The position numbers and the translations under genes were made by a program. Below the pieces are notes generated by a model, which was not told the DNA's origin, did not search any database, and worked only from the letters and a program-made list of their open reading frames with translations. Positions 23,910 to 31,794 of a DNA stretch of 34,875 nt are shown here, one piece after another (position 1 is the first letter of the stretch; each line of letters begins with the position of its first letter). This stretch comes from Chitinophagaceae bacterium (GTDB taxonomy: Bacteria > Bacteroidota > Bacteroidia > Chitinophagales > Chitinophagaceae), in the NCBI GenBank assembly GCA_023251255.1, contig JAHEZD010000068.1, positions 1-34,875 of the forward strand. Reading direction: 5' to 3'.

Positions 23910-24845
23910 TTATTTCGTTGCCACATCCTTGCTATCTGCCACAAATTGTTCAATGGTTGATTTGGCCTGCTTGGCTACTTCCTCGGAGGAGATGGCTTTG
24001 CTGTCCCATTGCTTCTGGAGCTTGCCAAAGTATTCGTCCAATCTTTTGCTGTCTACCTTGGTTTTGAGGTGGATGGCTGTTTGGGCCTTTACCACGGCTT
24101 CCCATTGGATGCGGATGATGGTCCAGAAGGCGCCGTTCTTTTCCCACCAGGCTTTTGCTGCGGCACATTTACTGTCGGCAATCCTTGCATAGGCATTGAT
24201 GCCCTTTTCCTGTACCAGCAATTTTTCGGTACTGTTTTCCTTGATGATCTTGTCATTGTCCTGCTCATGTAGCCAGCCATCGTTGGTAACGGCGATGCGG
24301 TTGCCCCTTTTCAGTATTTGGTAATCGCTGCGGGTGCTGTATTCACGTCTTGGCAGGGGGGCATTGGTGGTGTTTTCCCAAATGGTCTTGCCATTGGTGC
24401 TGATCCATTGGCTGGTGCCCTGGTAACGGGGCGCATCGTCCACTTCCCAAACGGTCTGTGTCCATTTGCCCTTGGTATCATTGGCCGCAAGGGACTGTTT
24501 GGTCCATTGCTTGTTGCCCTGGTACACCAGCAGGGCATTGGCCTGGTATTCCCAATCCTCCCGCCAGTGCTTGATGACCATGGTATCATTTACCAATAGT
24601 AGGTGCTGAATGATAACCTTGTTTTCGGAAACGGCAATGGGCAGTGCCAGTTCGGCCGTGGCATGGCTGTGTTCACGGTCGTGGAACTTATAGGAAGTAT
24701 CGGGGGAGAAGGTTTCTGCATACTTGAAGTCCACCTCAAAGCAGCCGCAGAGTTTCTCAATGTTCTTTTTGCCTTCCTGTAACTGGGCATGGGTAGTGGT
24801 GGCTGTTGCCAACAGCAGTAAGGGCGCTAGTAGTCTTTTGTTCAT
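23910..24845 (-). CDS. DUF6607 family protein
   Basis: This exported protein has no known function. Residues 1-21 are a signal peptide (LLAPLLLLATATTTHAQ). The rest matches what I know of DUF6607: IEKLCGCFEVDFKYAETF near the N-terminus, then KVIIQHLLLVNDTMVIKHWREDWEYQ, then KGKWTQTVWEVDDAPRYQGTSQWI, then IWENTTNAPLPRREYSTRSDY and DGWLHEQDNDKI. Two cysteines in CGC follow the signal peptide closely. The C-terminal 110 residues are helical and Lys/Gln-rich. Length (311 residues) is normal for the family. It has its own terminator; the 407 bp before its start contain ACAAAG element copy C. Biochemical role is unknown; the location is probably periplasm or envelope. Confidence 0.85.
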   Translation of the reverse strand: MNKRLLAPLLLLATATTTHAQLQEGKKNIEKLCGCFEVDFKYAETFSPDTSYKFHDREHSHATAELALPIAVSENKVIIQHLLLVNDTMVIKHWREDWEYQANALLVYQGNKQWTKQSLAANDTKGKWTQTVWEVDDAPRYQGTSQWISTNGKTIWENTTNAPLPRREYSTRSDYQILKRGNRIAVTNDGWLHEQDNDKIIKENSTEKLLVQEKGINAYARIADSKCAAAKAWWEKNGAFWTIIRIQWEAVVKAQTAIHLKTKVDSKRLDEYFGKLQKQWDSKAISSEEVAKQAKSTIEQFVADSKDVATK

Positions 24846-25252
24846 GGTGTGTTTTTACTGTTTGATGACAAAAGAAGCCCTATGCGGTGACGGGCGTTGT
24901 AAGAATCGGGAATTCGGGTAGCGCAATCGGGAAACAGATGAGGGTTTTGTTATTTAGGGGGTCGAGAAGTTGGAGGTCGGAAAGCTTGAATTACCGTCTC
25001 GCCCGACTTAACGGCTAACCATTGCCAATGGCAGTAATCAATGCTTGCTTCGCAAGAACATTAAAAACAACAGTTAACCACAAACCTGCCTGCCGGCAAA
25101 GGCAGGGGCCAAAGAACACAAAGATTGAAAGCTTCGCTTTTTTGGTGAACTTTGTGCCCCCGCCTGAACGGACGGGCAGGTCGTGGTAAGTATAAAAATC
25201 ATTTGCTTGCAAATGGTTCCAACAACTTTCTGGCTTCCCGACTTCCCATCTA
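24846..25252. other. Gene-free region upstream of the DUF6607 gene
   Basis: No gene is supported. Bases 24846-25033 would hold the DUF6607 promoter; I see nothing distinctive there. Bases 25034-25223 are ACAAAG element copy C, which lies between the DUF6607 start and the DUF6686-like stop. Confidence 0.6.
25034..25223 (-). repeat. ACAAAG hairpin element, copy C (reverse orientation, two insertions)
   Basis: It aligns in reverse complement with copy B: GTAATCAATGCTTGC...GTTAACCACAAA at one end and GTATAAAAATCATTTGC-tt-GCAAATGG at the other. Each stem arm carries an extra palindrome: a 22-nt alpha module at 25085-25106 and a related GCCTGAACGGACGGGC segment at about 25160-25180. The inner loop hairpin is AAAGC-TTC-GCTTT. 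Confidence 0.75.
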
Positions 25253-25588
25253 TCAATGGCAGCCGTTTTTGAATAAGGAAAGTAAGTGCTGTGTTTTCAT
25301 TTCGGTATCTGCTTCCTGCAGCATGGTATGCAATTGGTCCAGTTCCTTGCCGGTAAGGATGGTATGGATGCTGCTGCAGGGTGTGGCCAGTACAATGCAC
25401 TTGACGCTTGCATCGGTCATGGGTATATGGTTTTCTTTTTTGGATGCAACCATGTCCACAAATGCTTGGTAGTTGCTGTTGCTGAGCGTGAGCATGGTGG
25501 TGCCGAAACTCAACTGGAAATAGTTGCATGCCTCGCATTGCACCACATAACCGTTATCGTCGAAGAACCAGTGTTTGAATTGGCACAT
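25253..25588 (-). CDS. DUF6686-like small protein
   Basis: This is a 111-residue cytoplasmic protein without signal peptide. The start, MCQFKHWFFDDNGYVVQCEACNYFQLSFG, has an early Cys and a CxxC pair, which suggests a small metal-binding knuckle; another Cys occurs at SVKCIVL, one at TPCSS and one at the C-terminus. The pattern 'Cx(n)GxVxxCxxCxxxQLxFGTTxLxL' resembles DUF6686 of Bacteroidota, which I recall only by pattern. The C-terminal half (LTGKELDQLHTMLQEADTEMKTQHLLSLFK) is helical. Function is unknown. No operon partner is nearby; repeats flank it on both sides. Confidence 0.7.
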   Translation of the reverse strand: MCQFKHWFFDDNGYVVQCEACNYFQLSFGTTMLTLSNSNYQAFVDMVASKKENHIPMTDASVKCIVLATPCSSIHTILTGKELDQLHTMLQEADTEMKTQHLLSLFKNGCH

Positions 25589-25688
25589 AAGGAAATGATT
25601 TGTATCAAATATTCAATGGATAGGGGAGGATTGCTTACGCAAGCGGGAATTAGGGTTTACGGGAAGGGGAAGTAAAATGCTATGCTTT

Positions 25689-26150
25689 GTACTTTTTGCC
25701 ATTGCCGCAAAAAGTACCAAAAAAGGCTAGGACAACCCGAATGGCTCCGCCCGTTTGTCCGCCTACGCCACCCTAAGTGCAGCCCGCTGTGTTTTATTGT
25801 TGGATGGTTGGATTTTTGAGATTGCTTGCGCACATGGATGAATGGGGTTTGTCTTCCAGCACTGCATCCGCTTCTTTGAAAAAATTACTCCTACGGAATT
25901 TTTTCAATACCGATTGCATCAGTACCGAAGCGGATGAGGTGCTTAGGTAGATAGTTCTCTGGTGGGGTTTGTGACGCAGGTAGATGAATAGCAGGAATCC
26001 TTGCAGGATATTGGTAAGGGAGCATTGCTGATAGGAGAACAGAAAGATAAAATGTTAGTGCTAAAGTCATATCAACCGTTTGCTGCTTGGCCTCCTTCTC
26101 CTAAAGGAGAGCGCCTGTCCCGATTTTTTATCGGGAGAATGAGGGTGAGG
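25689..26150 (+). repeat. Structured intergenic repeat, copy I
   Basis: This copy is about 460 bp. It opens with a stem (GTACTTTTTG at 25689-25698 and CAAAAAGTAC at 25708-25717), then GGCTAGGACAACCCGAATGG and GTCCGCC...CCCTAAGTG. The middle contains an outer stem CATCCGCTTC/GAAGCGGATG enclosing two hairpins (GAAAAAATT...AATTTTTTC and TACCGAT-tgc-ATCAGTA). It ends with AAAATGTTAGTGCTAAA, CCTTCTCCTAAAGGAGAG, a beta module (26119-26135) and GAGGGTGAGG. Confidence 0.8.
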
Positions 26151-26155
26151 CACAG

Positions 26156-26180
26156 AAGGCCCTGCATACCGCAGGGCCTT
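26156..26180 (-). terminator. Terminator of the HmuY-like gene
   Basis: A perfect 10-bp GC-rich stem (AAGGCCCTGC at 26156-26165 with its complement at 26171-26180) and a 5-nt loop. It lies 26 nt beyond the HmuY-like stop. On the - strand the following run is CTGTG, so the T tract is weak. Confidence 0.7.
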
Positions 26181-26205
26181 TATGGAATGGAAGGGTTCAA
26201 GGAAT

Positions 26206-27270
26206 TTACTTGATGAGCTTGTACTCAAAAACGGGCTTGCCCCTATCGCCACCATCATTGACACCCATGGAAATGAACTTGAGCTTGTAGTAGTTGCCTG
26301 CTGGGTCCTTCACCACATAGAAGCGATCGGTCTTCACACCGGTTGCTGGTTGGGTACTTCTCCAACTGCTGCCAATGGCCCACCTGTCGGTCGTGAAACT
26401 GCTCAGGGTAGCGTTCACACTGTCCTTGTTGTAGGCCGTATAGGCAGCATTGCGGATCACATCGGTGCTGTACACTTTGGCACTTACCTGCACGCCTGCC
26501 AAATAGTTCACGGCAATGAGGTCGGAGAAATTGTAGGGCACCATGCCTGAACCGAAATTGGTCTGGTACACGGAATAGCTCCAGGTGAAATCCCATTCAG
26601 CTTTCTTGGGCTCCACTTTTACAATACTGCCTCCATCAAAGCTCACATACTTGAAATTGTATTCCGCATCCTTGGCCACATCCACACTGGTGAAGCCGGA
26701 TGTTTGTGTGATGTTGCCGTACTGCACGGTATAGCCCCCGCTTGCATTGCGGGTAATCTTGGCCTTTATCCAGGGGCGTGCAGCTATGCCGCCTCCGGTA
26801 CCACGGTTGATCACCACTACCTTATTGTCTGTGGCCGTGGCAGAAATAGCAGGGATTACCGTACCGGAAATGGTACCATCAATGGCATCGAAATAGGCCA
26901 GTTGCGATGGGTCGGGTGCTGTTTGGCTGGTGGCCAAGGTGAGGCCCATGGTATCTGCTGCCCCCACGGTGGCAAGGTCAGTAGCCGTGAGCACTTTGGC
27001 ACCTGCACTGGTGGTATTATTGAGTACCACCCTGAAATCCGCACCACTGTAAAAGCCCAGGTCCCAGGAAGTACGTTTGGTACTGTCTGCCTTATCGGTG
27101 CTCATGTCCACATAGGCGGAGTTGGAGGCATTGGCGCCACCTGTACCGCCATTGAAGGTTAGGGTTTGCCCATCGGAAGGGGGCACGATGATCACGTCAT
27201 TGTTCTTCTTGCAGGATACGATGGCTGCTGCTAGGCCTACGATTGTTAGGTACGATAACTTGCTTTTCAT
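26206..27270 (-). CDS. HmuY-like outer-membrane lipoprotein
   Basis: This is a predicted haem-binding (haemophore-like) lipoprotein of the HmuY family. Residues 1-20 are a lipoprotein signal (LTIVGLAAAIVSC, lipid Cys20). The family pattern is clear: AYVDMSTDKADSTKRTSWDLGFYSGADFRVVLNNT near residues 52-85, then ARPWIKAKITRNASGGYTVQYG, then KVEPKKAEWDFTWSYSVYQTNFGSG and NYLAGVQVSAKVYSTDVIRNAAY, ending PVFEYKLIK. At 354 residues it is longer than Porphyromonas HmuY (about 216). The sequence contains no histidine, so the bis-His haem binding of P. gingivalis HmuY is impossible; Met or another ligand would be needed, or the ligand is not haem. The TonB receptor gene lies 235 bp upstream in the same direction. 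Confidence 0.88.
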   Translation of the reverse strand: MKSKLSYLTIVGLAAAIVSCKKNNDVIIVPPSDGQTLTFNGGTGGANASNSAYVDMSTDKADSTKRTSWDLGFYSGADFRVVLNNTTSAGAKVLTATDLATVGAADTMGLTLATSQTAPDPSQLAYFDAIDGTISGTVIPAISATATDNKVVVINRGTGGGIAARPWIKAKITRNASGGYTVQYGNITQTSGFTSVDVAKDAEYNFKYVSFDGGSIVKVEPKKAEWDFTWSYSVYQTNFGSGMVPYNFSDLIAVNYLAGVQVSAKVYSTDVIRNAAYTAYNKDSVNATLSSFTTDRWAIGSSWRSTQPATGVKTDRFYVVKDPAGNYYKLKFISMGVNDGGDRGKPVFEYKLIK

Positions 27271-27303
27271 GTTTGCTGTTTTTATGCTTTAAGAAATTGT
27301 TGA

Positions 27304-27354
27304 ATGGTTACGATTGTTTGATGGTTAAATGGTTGTTGTATGGTTACATGGTTT
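27304..27354. repeat. Five ATGGTTN repeats
   Basis: The heptamer ATGGTT plus one base occurs at 27304, 27321, 27329, 27340 and 27348. The last four are spaced 8, 11 and 8 bp. The cluster lies 35-85 bp before the HmuY-like start, where promoter or operator sites would be expected. Confidence 0.55.
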
Positions 27355-27383
27355 TACTGGGGCCCTACCTACCGGCAGGGCTA

Positions 27384-27422
27384 GGAAGACAGTAATTTCA
27401 GCTTCCCTACTTACTGCCTTCC
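27384..27422 (-). terminator. Hairpin between the TonB receptor and HmuY-like genes
   Basis: The stem is GGAAGACAGTAA (27384-27395) with TTACTGCCTTCC (27411-27422): 12 bp with one A/C mismatch, and a 15-nt loop. It lies 84 nt after the receptor stop and could attenuate read-through into the HmuY-like gene. An alpha-like palindrome, CCTACCTACCGGCAGG, is next to it at 27364-27379. Confidence 0.45.
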
Positions 27423-27505
27423 CTGTAAAAAAGCAAATGGCGGAACCATGCTTGCCGGCAGGGTCATTAGTTTTCCTTTCAATCTATCAATAGCGCGGTA
27501 TCAAT

Positions 27506-29560
27506 TTATTTTCTTGACCACTGGAAATTGATGCCCAGGAAATAGGAACGCCCATAGGCATAGTTGGTAACCGTGCCGGAATCATGTGCCCCACCAGATG
27601 CTGCCGAACTGTTGAGGCGCTTGACATCGAACAGGTTCTTGATGCCTGTTTGAACAGTGAGCAGTTTTCCCAACTGTTTGGAAGCTGTGAGGTCGCCCCA
27701 ATGGAAGGCATCACGTTGCGAAAGCACAATCTCATTGCTAGCGTTCTGTATATAGGTCGGTATCTTTCCCGTGAACTTGTAGAAGAACCCAATGGAGCCT
27801 TTCAGTTTGGTGAACCTGTAACTGATATTGGCATTGATCTCGGGTGACCATGCAAACTTGGAACGGTCGCCCTTCAATGCCTCGTCTTCTTGGTACTCGT
27901 TATAGTAACCGATATAGGAAATGCCGATGCTGGTGGTCAACTGTTTCCAGGTAAGGGTATTGTCCCATGTGCCACCAATGGTTTTGTACCTGTCCCTGTT
28001 GAAATAGGAAAATACATCATTGTTGTTGGCATCCTTGAAAGCATAGAGGTCAATGAAATGGTTGTAGTCATTGTAGAAACCTGTTAGGCTGGATACCAAG
28101 CTACTGCGCTTGGTGGTGGACACATTGTAAGTAAGGGAGGCCATATAGCTATTGGATGTTTCGGCCTGCAGGTTGGGGTTGCCCTGGATGCTGTGGTTGG
28201 CATCGAAGAAGCTGAAGTACAGTTCACGCAGTATGGGTGCCCTGAAACCCCTAGCATAGGAAACACGTAGGTCCAGCAGCTTGTTCAGCGCCATTTTTGC
28301 ATTGATGGATGGAATGATGGGCGGTGCATCGTACACGGAATTCTTGCTCACCCTTATGCCCGGCCTGATATTGATACCAGTGCTGGGCCTTATTTCCGAT
28401 GACAGGAAGAAGGAATAGTCTGCAATGCTGGGTGAGCCTGCAATACGCTGCCCACTGGTCCTGTCGTACTTGATATCAATGCCCGGTTGCAGGGAAACAA
28501 TAGGTGAAAGGGTCCATGCGGCCGTGCTGCGGAAGAACCATGTTTGGAACTTGGACACATCATAGTAACCGGCCCCCGACCTATCCGGTGTATTGGTGCC
28601 GTACTGGTAATCCTTTTTATAGGATTCCGTATTCCTTTTGTAATCCTGGAAAGAGGCTGCGGTATTCAGCTTCAGCTTTTTGCTGATGTTCCAATCTGCC
28701 TGGGCCTGGTGGGTGTAGCGGTTGGTGATATAGAACTGCTGGAAGCTGATATAGTTGTTGATGTTCATGGGGCTTGCGGCAAACAGGTTCTCATGCAGGT
28801 AATCCAGCCTGTACCAGGCGTTCACCCTGTTGTTGCGGTAACCAAATGTGCCGCCGCCCATCCATTGCTCCTTTGGCTTGAATACCTTGGCCGGGAAGGA
28901 AGCCGTATCGGTAAAGCCGCCAAAGTTGTTGCGGGTCACATAACCCGAAAACCGCCAGTGGCTATTGTTCCAGTTGAGGGTAAGGTTCCCATTGTGTATG
29001 CCATCATCTGTAAAGGCACTGTACGTATTGCCCACAGTTTCCTCCTGCAAGCGCACCAGTACAGATAGGTTGCTGCTGCCCTTGACGGCTTTTTTGGTGA
29101 TGATGTTAATGACACCTGCCAGTGCATCCGTGCCATATACCACGCTCATGGGGCCTTCCACTAGTTCTATCCGTTCAATGGAGTTGATGTCTATTTGGGT
29201 GAGGCTCTGCTTGGTGGCATCCCTGTCCACCATCGGTACACCATCAATCAGCACCTTCACACGGCTGCCGCCCATGCCCAGTATTTTGGTATCGCTTTCG
29301 CCCAATGTATTGTCTGTGGAAAAGCGGATGCCCAGTTCACTGTTCAGTACACCCATGGCATCAGTGGCAGCACGCATGCTGATGCGTTCGGCATTGAAGG
29401 TCCTCACTTTGTACACGGAATTCCTGAGTGGCTGCGGTGCATACTGTCCGGTTACGACGACTTCCTGCAGTTGCTTGGCAGTGTCCCTTTGTGCAGCGCC
29501 AATTGCTGAACAGAGGAGGCCTGCAATAACAGTTATGGTTTTGGTAGGCATGTTTAACAT
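27506..29560 (-). CDS. TonB-dependent outer-membrane receptor (haem-uptake type)
   Basis: This is a 684-residue outer-membrane receptor that imports a ligand using TonB energy; the HmuY-like neighbour suggests haem or another iron source. Residues 1-23 are a signal peptide (ITVIAGLLCSAIGAAQ); an ATG at 29551 would also give a full signal. The TonB box and plug begin at LQEVVVTGQY and continue through MGVLNSELGIRFS, ILGMGGSRVKVLIDGVPM, and ERIELVEGPMSVVYGTDALAGVINIITKK. Residues about 150-684 are the 22-strand barrel (GTFGYRNNRVNAWYRLD, VSYARGFRAPILRELYFSFFDANHSIQGNPNL, the usual FRAPxLRELY motif, ending GINFQWSRK). There is no N-terminal carboxypeptidase-like domain, so this is not a SusC type. 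Confidence 0.93.
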   Translation of the reverse strand: MLNMPTKTITVIAGLLCSAIGAAQRDTAKQLQEVVVTGQYAPQPLRNSVYKVRTFNAERISMRAATDAMGVLNSELGIRFSTDNTLGESDTKILGMGGSRVKVLIDGVPMVDRDATKQSLTQIDINSIERIELVEGPMSVVYGTDALAGVINIITKKAVKGSSNLSVLVRLQEETVGNTYSAFTDDGIHNGNLTLNWNNSHWRFSGYVTRNNFGGFTDTASFPAKVFKPKEQWMGGGTFGYRNNRVNAWYRLDYLHENLFAASPMNINNYISFQQFYITNRYTHQAQADWNISKKLKLNTAASFQDYKRNTESYKKDYQYGTNTPDRSGAGYYDVSKFQTWFFRSTAAWTLSPIVSLQPGIDIKYDRTSGQRIAGSPSIADYSFFLSSEIRPSTGINIRPGIRVSKNSVYDAPPIIPSINAKMALNKLLDLRVSYARGFRAPILRELYFSFFDANHSIQGNPNLQAETSNSYMASLTYNVSTTKRSSLVSSLTGFYNDYNHFIDLYAFKDANNNDVFSYFNRDRYKTIGGTWDNTLTWKQLTTSIGISYIGYYNEYQEDEALKGDRSKFAWSPEINANISYRFTKLKGSIGFFYKFTGKIPTYIQNASNEIVLSQRDAFHWGDLTASKQLGKLLTVQTGIKNLFDVKRLNSSAASGGAHDSGTVTNYAYGRSYFLGINFQWSRK

Positions 29561-29984
29561 TTCGGCAAATGTTCATGCAGGACAATTTTTCTTTTGCCAT
29601 GTATTTGTCAAAACTATTTTGTGCAACCACCTTTTTACTGTTTGCGTAAGGCCGTTTCCCGAATATATAAATGCAACGCTGTTTTGCTGCTGTTTTTTGA
29701 AACCCTTTGCGGGTGCTGCTTTTGATGGCTTTGTCCACTACAGGCAGGTTCATACCTAAACTGCTATCTTCAAAGAAGCTTAACTGTTGAAAGCAGCAAT
29801 AAATTACGCAGGGGTGACAAAACAGAGTGCATGCTATTGTGTTGGCTATGGGAAGGGGTGCGTTTTAATAGCAGGATACATTGAATATGAAAATAGTAAA
29901 TGTATCGACTGGGGCCAGTAATGATACACGATAGCCGTCCTATCGTACAGGCACATTTTTTAGAAGGGGTAGTTATCAACTGTA

Positions 29985-30553
29985 TTGGTTGGGTATTTTT
30001 TCTTTCTTTTGGCTCTTAAGTAACTGATTGATGTACGGCGGGGGTAATTGGGTTTGGTCAGCGGTTCCAGTTAGCCAGTTTTTAGGTGAAGGACATTGTT
30101 CTTCTAATAGGCTCTCTCCTTTTTGCCATCGCCGCAAAAAGGAGCAAAAAAGTCTAGGCAAACACAATGGCTCCGCCTGTTTTGCCAGCCAACGCTGCCC
30201 TAAGTGTAGCCCGCTATGGTTTGCTGCTGGATGCCTGAGCTTTTAGGGTTGCTTATGCACATGGATGAATGGGATGCATCTTTCAGCACTGCATCCGTTT
30301 GTTTGAAAAAATTACTCCTGCGGAATTTTTTCAATTCCGATTGCATCGGAACCCAAATGGATGAGGTGCTTAGGGAGACAGTTCGCAGGTGGGGTTTGTG
30401 CGACAGGTAGATGAATAGCATGAACCCTTGCTGGCTATTGGTAACGGAGCGTTGCTGATGAGTAAACAGAAGAACAAAATGTTAGTGCTAAAGCCATATC
30501 AATGGTTTACTGCCTGGCCTCCTTCTCCTAAAGGAGAGGGGATGAGGGTGAGG
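29985..30553 (+). repeat. Structured intergenic repeat, copy II
   Basis: The core is 30116-30553. The upstream 130 bp (TTTTCTTTC...AAGTAACTGATTGATG...TTCTAATAGGCT) also match the region beside copy IV. It opens with CTCCTTTTTG/CAAAAAGGAG (30116-30125, 30135-30144), has the outer stem CATCCGTTTG/CAAATGGATG, the hairpin GAAAAAATT...AATTTTTTC and TTCCGAT-tgc-ATCGGAA. The tail runs CCTTCTCCTAAAGGAGAGGGG then ATGAGGGTGAGG with no beta module. Confidence 0.8.
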
Positions 30554-30561
30554 TATCCTTG

Positions 30562-30854
30562 CCAGCACTCCACCCGCTTCTTTGCTCCCGTATCCAGAGG
30601 ACGGGAGCAATTCCGCCAAGGCGGAACCGAAGCGGATGAGGTGCTTAAGAACATCCTGAGCAAATGGGGGTTTCTGCGGCAGGTAGATGAATAACAGGAA
30701 CCTAGCTGGATATTGGTAAGGGAACGTTGCTGATAAGAGAGCAGAAAGATAAAATGTTAGTGCTAAAACCATATCAATGGTTTGCTGCCTGGCTTCCTTC
30801 TCCTAAAGGGGAGAGCCTGTCCCGATTTTTTATCGGGAGAATATGAGGGTGAGG
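30562..30854 (+). repeat. Structured intergenic repeat, copy III (5'-truncated, tandem to II)
   Basis: It begins at CCAGCACTCCACCCGCTTC directly after copy II, so it lacks the opening GCAAAAAGGA stem. The central cassette differs from I and II: it has GCTCCCG...CGGGAGC and TTCCGCC-aa-GGCGGAA hairpins inside the same outer stem. The tail has the beta module CCCGATTTTTTATCGGG (30821-30837). Confidence 0.8.
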
Positions 30855-30910
30855 TTTCCTTGCCAGCGCTGCCCTTAGTGCCATTCGTGCCTTCGTGGCA
30901 AAACCATCAT

Positions 30911-30951
30911 CCTACCGGTAGGTAGGGCTCAACCCCGATGGAAATTCGGGG
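30911..30951. repeat. Alpha-beta composite
   Basis: CCTACCGGTAGGTAGG (alpha-type, 30911-30926) is followed by GCTCAA and then CCCCGA...TCGGGG (beta-type, 30933-30951). It lies 78 bp before the first MmcQ/YjbR-like start. Confidence 0.65.
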
Positions 30952-31028
30952 AAGGCGCTGACGTTGAAATTCAACTGAGCCACTACCCCAAAGTGATATC
31001 ACAATTTGTTCCCTACTTTTACTGGACC

Positions 31029-31373
31029 ATGGATATTGACTCACTTTACTACTTGGATATGGTAGGCCGTATTGCACTTGCCCTGCCGCAGGTGGAAGCC
31101 TATACCTATTATGCTACACCTGCCTTCCATGTGCAAAAGAAAATGCTGGCACGTTTCAAGGAGGATGGGGAAACGCTGGTGGTGCATGCAGAAGAAAGGG
31201 AGGTTTGGATGGGGAAGGACCCGGCCGTTTTTTTTATCACCGACCACTACCGCAATTATCCCTATGTACTGGTGAACCTGGCCAAGGTAAAAACAGGCGA
31301 CCTGAAAGCCCTATTGGAGGAAGCTTGGAAGCAGGTATCTGTTATGAAGCCATCAAAAAACAAAAAGCGCTAG
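31029..31373 (+). CDS. MmcQ/YjbR family protein (first of two)
   Basis: This is a 114-residue cytoplasmic protein of the MmcQ/YjbR fold, often annotated as DNA-binding though no firm function is known. I chose the start at 31029 (MDIDSLYYLDMVGRIALALPQVEAYT) because it matches the usual beginning of the family; the frame opens 12 codons earlier. Visible family features are the N-terminal helix with ALPQVEAYTYYATPAFHVQKKMLARF, the strand block GETLVVHAEEREVWMGKDPAVFFITDHYRNYPYVLVNLAKV, and the C-terminal helix ALLEEAWKQVS. A second, divergent member lies 487 bp downstream in the same direction. Confidence 0.85.
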   Translation: MDIDSLYYLDMVGRIALALPQVEAYTYYATPAFHVQKKMLARFKEDGETLVVHAEEREVWMGKDPAVFFITDHYRNYPYVLVNLAKVKTGDLKALLEEAWKQVSVMKPSKNKKR

Positions 31374-31479
31374 ATAGTTGTTGCTGCAAGGGGCCAACCT
31401 ACTTGGACTGGGCCAATACCGTCCACCTGATAGCATGATCACTTGGCTGAAGCTGAAGTGCAATGGGGTATTACCTATT

Positions 31480-31632
31480 TAATGACTGATGTTACGCAAA
31501 ATGTCAAATACTGATGTCAGGTTGAGCTTGTCGAAACCCGTTTGGAAACCAGGTCGCCTTCGAGTAGTTCGGCAAGCTCACTATGACAAGGCTGACACTA
31601 TTTCCACAATTTTTGCGTAATATCAGTTAATG
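31480..31632. repeat. MITE-like palindromic element with terminal inverted repeats
   Basis: Ends: ACTGATGTTACGCAAAA on the left and its near-complement (ACTGATATTACGCAAAA read from the right). Inside are GTTGAGCTTGTCGAAACC and TTCGGCAAGCTCACTATGACA, the two halves of a very widespread GAGCTTGTCGAA palindrome. It has no coding capacity. Confidence 0.7.
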
Positions 31633-31722
31633 ATTTTGAAGAATTAGCGCTGTCTGCAGGTGCAATAAGCTTAGTTTTAACCTGTTGTGTTATTGACCTA
31701 TGGAACCCTTTGTGAAAGCCGC

Positions 31723-31794
31723 TTTCGACAGGCTCAAGCTGACAGCAGTATGTCATGTTGAGCCTGCCTTTGTCGGCAGACAGGCTTGTCGAAA
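31723..31794. repeat. GAGCTTGTCGAAA-type palindrome interrupted by a 21-nt alpha insertion
   Basis: The left arm TTTCGACAGGCTCAA (31723-31737) predicts the right arm TTGAGCCTGTCGAAA. The right arm is present but split: TTGAGCCTG (31758-31766), then 21 extra bases at 31767-31787 containing GTCGGCAGACAGG, then GTCGAAA (31788-31794). Confidence 0.75.

Larger units (their letters stand above)
25589..26205. other. Gene-free region holding repeat copy I
   Basis: The stretch contains about 100 bp upstream of the DUF6686-like gene, then structured repeat copy I (25689-26150), then the terminator of the HmuY-like gene (26156-26180). Several frames are open, but they follow the repeat and are not genes. 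Confidence 0.65.
29561..31028. other. Gene-free repeat region
   Basis: About 1.47 kb without a supported gene. It contains the receptor's upstream region (a possible TAGTTTTG box on the - strand at about 29610-29617, matching TAnnTTTG, but without a clear -33 element), a 7-bp hairpin ACGATAG-ccgtc-CTATCGT at 29929-29947, repeat copies II and III, and an alpha-beta composite (30911-30951) just before the first MmcQ/YjbR gene. Confidence 0.6.

Noticed and set aside
25984-26213. Conserved peptide-like frame in repeats I, II and III (IGxGxLLxxxQKxKMLVLKxYQ.F.AWxPSPKGE)
   Set aside because: The frame is similar in the three copies, but starts are only TTG or absent, one copy has a stop directly upstream, the endings differ because of the beta module, and the paired base changes in the same family point to structure, not protein.
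28965-29759. 264-codon + strand open frame opposite the TonB receptor
   Set aside because: It lies antisense to a clear receptor gene with full plug and barrel motifs, and has Ser/Pro/Leu-rich composition typical of antisense frames.
29985-30560. Structured RNA such as riboswitch, rRNA or tRNA
   Set aside because: No rRNA or tRNA-like core was recognised, and the copies lie at varied positions and orientations relative to genes, unlike a riboswitch.
30428-30694. 88-codon + strand frame across repeats II and III
   Set aside because: It starts with TTG and joins the tail of one repeat to the middle of the next; the product reflects the repeat junction only.
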